The notes under the pieces: model-generated
Databases searched by the model: none
Told to the model about the DNA's origin: nothing
What the model saw: the letters and a program-made list of their open reading frames with translations, nothing else
Assembly (NCBI GenBank): GCA_003153955.1
Contig: PMCB01000100.1
Coordinates: 1 to 8,531 of the forward strand
Reading direction: 5' to 3'
Length of the DNA: 8,531 bases
Origin: Dehalococcoidia bacterium
GTDB taxonomy: Bacteria > Chloroflexota > Dehalococcoidia > Dehalococcoidales > Fen-1064
Program-made: the position numbers and the translations under genes
In this document: positions 5,580 to 8,531 of the stretch, piece after piece
Layout: every line of letters begins with the position of its first letter
Position numbering within the stretch: position 1 is the first letter of the stretch

Positions 5580-6086
5580 ATGAATTGTCCGAAATGCGGC
5601 CAGCAGATCGATGACCTCAATACCAAATTCTGTCCGAAATGCGGTAATAGCTTGCAGGCAACCGCCGACAATAAAACATCAGGTCCCTTTTGCCGTAACT
5701 GCGGGAAGCCGTTGGTTGGGAAGCCTGAAATTTGCATGAATTGCGGGGCCAGGCCGCAGGCCGGTCGTTTGTTTTGTCCCGTTTGCGGATCAGCCACCAA
5801 TCCACAGGCTGTCATCTGTTTAAAATGCGGCTCCAGTCTGACTGCCGAAAATGCTGTCATTCCGGGTCAAAAATCAAAGTTAGCCGCCGGGTTGCTCGGG
5901 ATATTCTTAGGTGCATGGGGTATCCACCGTTTTTACCTCGGTTATGTCGGGATTGGCATTGTTCAGATTGTGGTCACAATAATCACATTTGGCATCGGCG
6001 GCCTTTGGGGTTTTATTGAGGGTATTCTGATATTGACCGGGACGTTTAATAAGGACGCCAAAGGACTTCCGCTCAAAAGCGAATGA
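5580..6086 (+). CDS. Triple zinc-ribbon plus TM2-domain membrane protein
   Basis: The 168-residue product has three zinc ribbons in the first half, each made of two CxxC knuckles: C3/C6 with C18/C21, C38/C41 with C52/C55, and C66/C69 with C80/C83. A TM2 domain follows: helix at about 99-113, the GIHRFYLG signature at 114-121, and a second hydrophobic segment at 123-153 with W143. The aspartate usual in the second helix is Glu here (E147). The ribbons would sit in the cytoplasm and probably bind zinc structurally, mediating protein or nucleic-acid contacts. The role of the architecture is not established. I chose the ATG at 5580, 6 bases after AGGAG (5569-5573), over the TTG at 5562 that precedes the ribosome site. 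It is the intact relative of the split gene at 39-463, which has one ribbon. Confidence 0.92.
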   Translation: MNCPKCGQQIDDLNTKFCPKCGNSLQATADNKTSGPFCRNCGKPLVGKPEICMNCGARPQAGRLFCPVCGSATNPQAVICLKCGSSLTAENAVIPGQKSKLAAGLLGIFLGAWGIHRFYLGYVGIGIVQIVVTIITFGIGGLWGFIEGILILTGTFNKDAKGLPLKSE

Positions 6087-6107
6087 ATCGTGATACAGCC
6101 CAACCCC

Positions 6108-6252
6108 CACTGTCATTCCCGCGCAGGCCGAAGGTACTTTGCTTCGGTAGGATTACATCGAAGCAAATGTACGGGAATCCATCTAACAACCCGCTCTAAC
6201 TAACAATGGGCTGCTAACGTGCATATCTCTTCCGTTCATTGGTGTTTATTTG
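6108..6252. repeat. Repeat R2 copy D, nested hairpin element
   Basis: The outer arms ATTCCCG (6115-6121) and CGGGAAT (6172-6178) enclose inner arms TACTTTGCTTCG (6135-6146) and CGAAGCAAATGTA (6159-6171), which pair with one bulged base. It lies between convergent genes and could act as a bidirectional transcript end, although no T tract follows. The 3' half (CTGCTAACGTG to GTTCATTGGTG) aligns with 3107-3143 of copy C. Confidence 0.75.
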
Positions 6253-6300
6253 TTCTGATATTATTTCGTATTTCGATATTCGGATTTCGAATTTCTTTGG
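6253..6300. repeat. AT-rich TTTCGnATTT tract next to R2 copy D
   Basis: A run of degenerate 9-10-base units (ATTTCGTATTTCGATATTCGG, then ATTTCGAATTTC) directly before the aldo/keto reductase stop. Related motifs occur at 2419-2429, 3157-3176 and 7316-7385, always in gaps. Confidence 0.5.
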
Positions 6301-7158
6301 TTATTCTTTCGGGAACAGCGGCGCCAGCTTTTTCACATCAGCCATTACCTTATCCTGCTCCGCCGCGCTCATCTTCTTGTACCTTTCCGCCGCGTCGATT
6401 ACCATCGGCCAGAGACGCAGGTCGCCGGGCATGCACGCCGCCGTGATATCCTGGCTCAACGTCCACCACAGGCTCTTATCGATTTCCTCCTGCGTGTCGA
6501 ACGGCTCGTACCACGTCTTGTACATGTGCATCTGCCGGTCCCACGGACTTTTGGTTACCGCTTTCAGCGCCATCGTGCCGGCATCTTTTTCTTTGGCGAT
6601 TTTCAACAGGTTTTTATATTCATTGACCTGACTTGGGTGCGCCGCCTCTACCCGGTTCAGCGGGAACATCACCGTATCGAAGTCAAAGACTTTCAATGCC
6701 TCGGCCAGAAAACTCGGCTTGTGTCCCGTAATCCCGATGTATTTTACAATCCCCGCCCGCTGCGCTTCCCGCACCGTGGTCAACGCCCCGTCCGGCCCCA
6801 GGATTTTGTTCAAAGTCGCCATATCGTCGACACCGTGGAACTGGTAAAGGTCGAAATGATCGGTCTGCAGTGTCTTCAGCGACTCTTTCAATTCTTTGGC
6901 TGCCTCGGTTTTATCCCGTTTCATCGTCTTGCAGCCCAGAAAAACACTCTCGCGGTGTTTTTTATCTTTCAGCCACGGCCCCAGGTGGATTTCCGCCTGC
7001 CCGTAACTCGGCGAGACATCGATGTGGTTGATGCCGTGCACCGCCGCCAGCTCCAGCGCCGCGTCCGCCTCGGCCTGATTCACCAGCCAGAAAGCCGCTC
7101 CGCCGAAAACCAACACTGTGCTCAGATGCCCCGTTTTCCCCAGTCTTCTCGTCTCCAT
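6301..7158 (-). CDS. Aldo/keto reductase
   Basis: The 285-residue product is read on the minus strand. Aldo/keto reductases are (beta/alpha)8-barrel enzymes that reduce carbonyls with NADPH in the cytoplasm. The catalytic tetrad is complete: D47 and Y52 in HIDVSPSYGQAE, K77 in FLGCKT, and H108 in YQFHG. The N-terminus METRRLGKTG is typical of the family, and GIVKYIGITGH later in the chain is the usual barrel strand. The C-terminal third (MPGDLRLWP, then a helix AAERYKKMSAAEQDKVMADVKKLAPLF) lacks the four-cysteine iron-sulfur region found in some relatives. I chose the start at 7158, which has AGGAG 8 bases upstream. The in-frame upstream ATGs (to 7206) would place the Shine-Dalgarno inside the coding region. 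The substrate is unknown. It is transcribed divergently from the acyl-CoA dehydrogenase. Confidence 0.92.
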   Translation of the reverse strand: METRRLGKTGHLSTVLVFGGAAFWLVNQAEADAALELAAVHGINHIDVSPSYGQAEIHLGPWLKDKKHRESVFLGCKTMKRDKTEAAKELKESLKTLQTDHFDLYQFHGVDDMATLNKILGPDGALTTVREAQRAGIVKYIGITGHKPSFLAEALKVFDFDTVMFPLNRVEAAHPSQVNEYKNLLKIAKEKDAGTMALKAVTKSPWDRQMHMYKTWYEPFDTQEEIDKSLWWTLSQDITAACMPGDLRLWPMVIDAAERYKKMSAAEQDKVMADVKKLAPLFPKE

Positions 7159-7207
7159 TGTCTTGACTCCTTGCATAAGACTCAATAAACGCTCTCGTTC
7201 CCTCAAT

Positions 7208-7235
7208 CATATAACCGGGCGCACCAACATGTAAA
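7208..7235 (-). promoter_or_regulatory. Possible promoter of the aldo/keto reductase gene
   Basis: On the minus strand, TTTACA (7235-7230) lies 16 bases from TATATG (7213-7208). Both are moderate consensus matches, and the position is about 50 bases before the start codon. Confidence 0.4.
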
Positions 7236-7274
7236 TAAAGACGCTGATAATCTGAAAAATCGTTCAATCTGTAG

Positions 7275-7295
7275 GGTCGGGTTTCAAACCCGACC
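7275..7295. repeat. Perfect 21-base palindrome between divergent genes
   Basis: GGTCGGGTTT (7275-7284) and AAACCCGACC (7286-7295) are exact inverted repeats around a single C. It is either a dyad operator or part of a dispersed palindromic repeat. It is not followed by a T tract, so it is not an intrinsic terminator. Confidence 0.75.
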
Positions 7296-7315
7296 GCCAC
7301 CATTCTCTTTTCCTC

Positions 7316-7385
7316 TTTGTTTGGAATTTGGTTTTTATCGCTTGGAATTTATTTAGTATTTCGATACCTTCGGGTATTTCGTATT
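7316..7385. repeat. AT-rich GTTTGGAATTT/TTTCG repeat tract
   Basis: Successive units of GTTTGGAATTTG, CTTGGAATTTATTTAG, TATTTCGATA and TATTTCGTATTT. Within it ATACC (7364-7368) and GGTAT (7373-7377) pair around TTCG, a canonical stable tetraloop. The motif matches the tracts in other gaps of the window. Confidence 0.55.
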
Positions 7386-7416
7386 TACTTCTCGCTTTCT
7401 CTTCCCTTCTTCCCCG

Positions 7417-7425
7417 TGATACTAT
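7417..7425 (+). promoter_or_regulatory. Possible extended -10 promoter of the acyl-CoA dehydrogenase gene
   Basis: TG, one base, then TACTAT (7417-7425), about 36 bases before the ATG at 7462. No convincing -35 is seen. Confidence 0.35.
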
Positions 7426-7461
7426 AGAGACAGATATCGCAAAAAAGTCAGGAGACGCATT

Positions 7462-8531
7462 ATGGATTTCACACTCAACGAAAAACAAAAGATGCTCCAG
7501 TCCATGGTCCGCGACTTCACCCGCAAAGAAGTCGAACCACGCTGGAAAGAAATGGAAACTTCCCGCCGCATCCCTGACGACCTGCTCAAACAACTCGCTT
7601 CCCTCGGACTGTTCGGTATGACCGTGCCAGTGGAATACAACGGCAATGACGCCGGCGGTTTCGCCCATCTTTTAGCCATCGAGCAATTGGCTTATTCCGG
7701 CACGCCCGCATGGTGGCCGGCCGCCTTCAACAACAGCCTCCCCGAAATCATCTGCAAATTCGGCACGCCGGAACAGAAAAAACGCTTCGTCAACCCGATG
7801 TTCGACGGCACCAAATGCTTCAGCGTCCAGTTCACCGAACCCGATACCGGTTCCGATTCCCGCGTCCTGAAAACCACCGCCCGCCCCGACGGCGATTACT
7901 ATATCATCAACGGACAGAAACGCTTCAGCACCTTCGGCGCCCGCGACGGTACCGCGATTGTCTGGACGAAAGACGAAGAAGGCGGCTGCACGGCTTTCAT
8001 GGTGGATAAAAACTGCCCCGGCTACACCGCCCCCAAAATCTGGGAGCTAATGGGCACCGGCGGCATCGAACCGGCGGATGTCTATTATACCGACGTCCGC
8101 GTTCACAAAGACCAGATGTTCCATAAAAAAGGCAAAGGCTTCGACGCCCTCCTTTACTGGATTGCCATCGAAAAAGTGGAAGGCTGCATTGTCGCCGTCG
8201 CTTTAGCCCAGGCCGCCCTTGACGAAGCCGTCAAATACACCAAAACCCGCCTCGCTAACGGCAAACCGATATCGGACATGCAGGGCATCCGCTTTGAACT
8301 CGCCGATTTGCATGCCAAAATCGAGGCCTGCCGCTGGCTGACCTACCGCGCCGCCATGCTCCATGAGGTCGACGATCCTTCATTCCAGACCGAGGCTGCC
8401 GCCTGTAAACTCTTCGTCCAGCCGGTCGTCACCGATGTGATATCCACCGCCCTCAGGCTGCACGGCGCCTACGGCTACACCACCGATTTCAAAATCGAAC
8501 GGCTTTACCGCGCCCAGCCCGGCAATGTCGT
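7462..8531 (+). CDS. Acyl-CoA dehydrogenase, C-terminus beyond the window
   Basis: The first 356 residues are present and the frame runs open to the window edge. The family oxidises acyl-CoA thioesters to 2-enoyl-CoA using FAD, passing electrons to an electron-transfer flavoprotein. All three domains are visible: an N-terminal helical domain (about 1-115, with LFGMTVPVEYNG), a beta domain with the FAD/substrate motif FTEPDTGSDS (about 124-133), and a C-terminal helical domain ending in LHGAYGYTTDFKIERLYRAQPG. The usual RDAK after the GYGY motif reads RAQP here, as in some subfamilies. The catalytic glutamate typical of many members would fall just past the edge, so activity cannot be confirmed. 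The start follows AGGAG (7450-7454). Chain-length or aryl-substrate preference is not readable. Confidence 0.93.
   Translation, partial: MDFTLNEKQKMLQSMVRDFTRKEVEPRWKEMETSRRIPDDLLKQLASLGLFGMTVPVEYNGNDAGGFAHLLAIEQLAYSGTPAWWPAAFNNSLPEIICKFGTPEQKKRFVNPMFDGTKCFSVQFTEPDTGSDSRVLKTTARPDGDYYIINGQKRFSTFGARDGTAIVWTKDEEGGCTAFMVDKNCPGYTAPKIWELMGTGGIEPADVYYTDVRVHKDQMFHKKGKGFDALLYWIAIEKVEGCIVAVALAQAALDEAVKYTKTRLANGKPISDMQGIRFELADLHAKIEACRWLTYRAAMLHEVDDPSFQTEAAACKLFVQPVVTDVISTALRLHGAYGYTTDFKIERLYRAQPGNV

Larger units (their letters stand above)
7159..7461. other. Non-coding gap of 303 bases between divergent genes
   Basis: The gap contains the probable minus-strand promoter (7208-7235), a perfect palindrome at 7275-7295, an AT-rich repeat stretch (7305-7400), and a possible plus-strand promoter (7417-7425). 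No gene is visible; the minus-strand frame at 7264-7668 is antisense to the acyl-CoA dehydrogenase and runs through the palindrome. Confidence 0.7.

Noticed and set aside
6526..7188. 220-residue open frame on the plus strand
   Set aside because: It is antisense to the aldo/keto reductase, which has a full catalytic tetrad and ribosome site. Its product is rich in Arg, Phe and His and low in structure, typical of a shadow frame.
7264..7668. 134-residue minus-strand frame
   Set aside because: It runs through the palindrome and AT-rich repeat and is antisense to the acyl-CoA dehydrogenase N-terminus, which is unmistakable.

Overview
The window reads as a stretch of chromosome from a bacterium of moderate GC content. 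Genes have good Shine-Dalgarno sites and consensus sigma-70-like promoters, and are mostly monocistronic with wide intergenic gaps. Enzyme content (iron-dependent alcohol dehydrogenase, aldo/keto reductase, acyl-CoA dehydrogenase) and the repeat-rich gaps suggest an anaerobic or subsurface lineage. Chloroflexota/Dehalococcoidia-like is my best guess from the style of the proteins, but no marker gene is present and this is weak inference.

Layout. 39-463: a zinc-ribbon reading frame and a TM2-domain frame that look like one gene split by a frame change, closed by a strong terminator at 486-516. 464-939: non-coding, with repeat R1 copy A and the promoter of the next gene. 940-2085: iron-dependent alcohol dehydrogenase, followed by a hairpin terminator. 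2086-2439: non-coding, with R1 copy B. 2440-2844 (minus): small protein with two membrane segments. 2845-3274: non-coding, with divergent promoters on either side of repeat R2 copy C. 3275-3928: membrane-anchored protein of unknown function. 4050-4490 and 4649-5134: tandem paralogous SRPBCC-fold proteins. 5207-5380: a 57-residue protein, possibly leaderless. 5580-6086: intact zinc-ribbon/TM2 protein behind a near-perfect promoter. 6087-6300: R2 copy D and an AT-rich tail. 6301-7158 (minus): aldo/keto reductase. 7462-end (plus): acyl-CoA dehydrogenase, cut off by the window just before its expected catalytic glutamate.

How the genes relate. No pathway is clearly encoded. The three redox enzymes could act on aldehydes, ketones and acyl-CoAs, but each appears to have its own promoter and they do not form an operon. 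The two zinc-ribbon/TM2 proteins are paralogues, as are the two SRPBCC proteins, so local duplication has shaped the region.

The most notable material lies between genes. Two families of structured repeats (R1 and R2) are each present twice, and their hairpin arms differ between copies in ways that keep base pairing. A third, AT-rich motif around GTTTGGAATTT or TTTCGnATTT recurs in four gaps. I found no mobile-element gene, CRISPR array, tRNA or rRNA, and nothing that amounts to a clear new multi-gene system.
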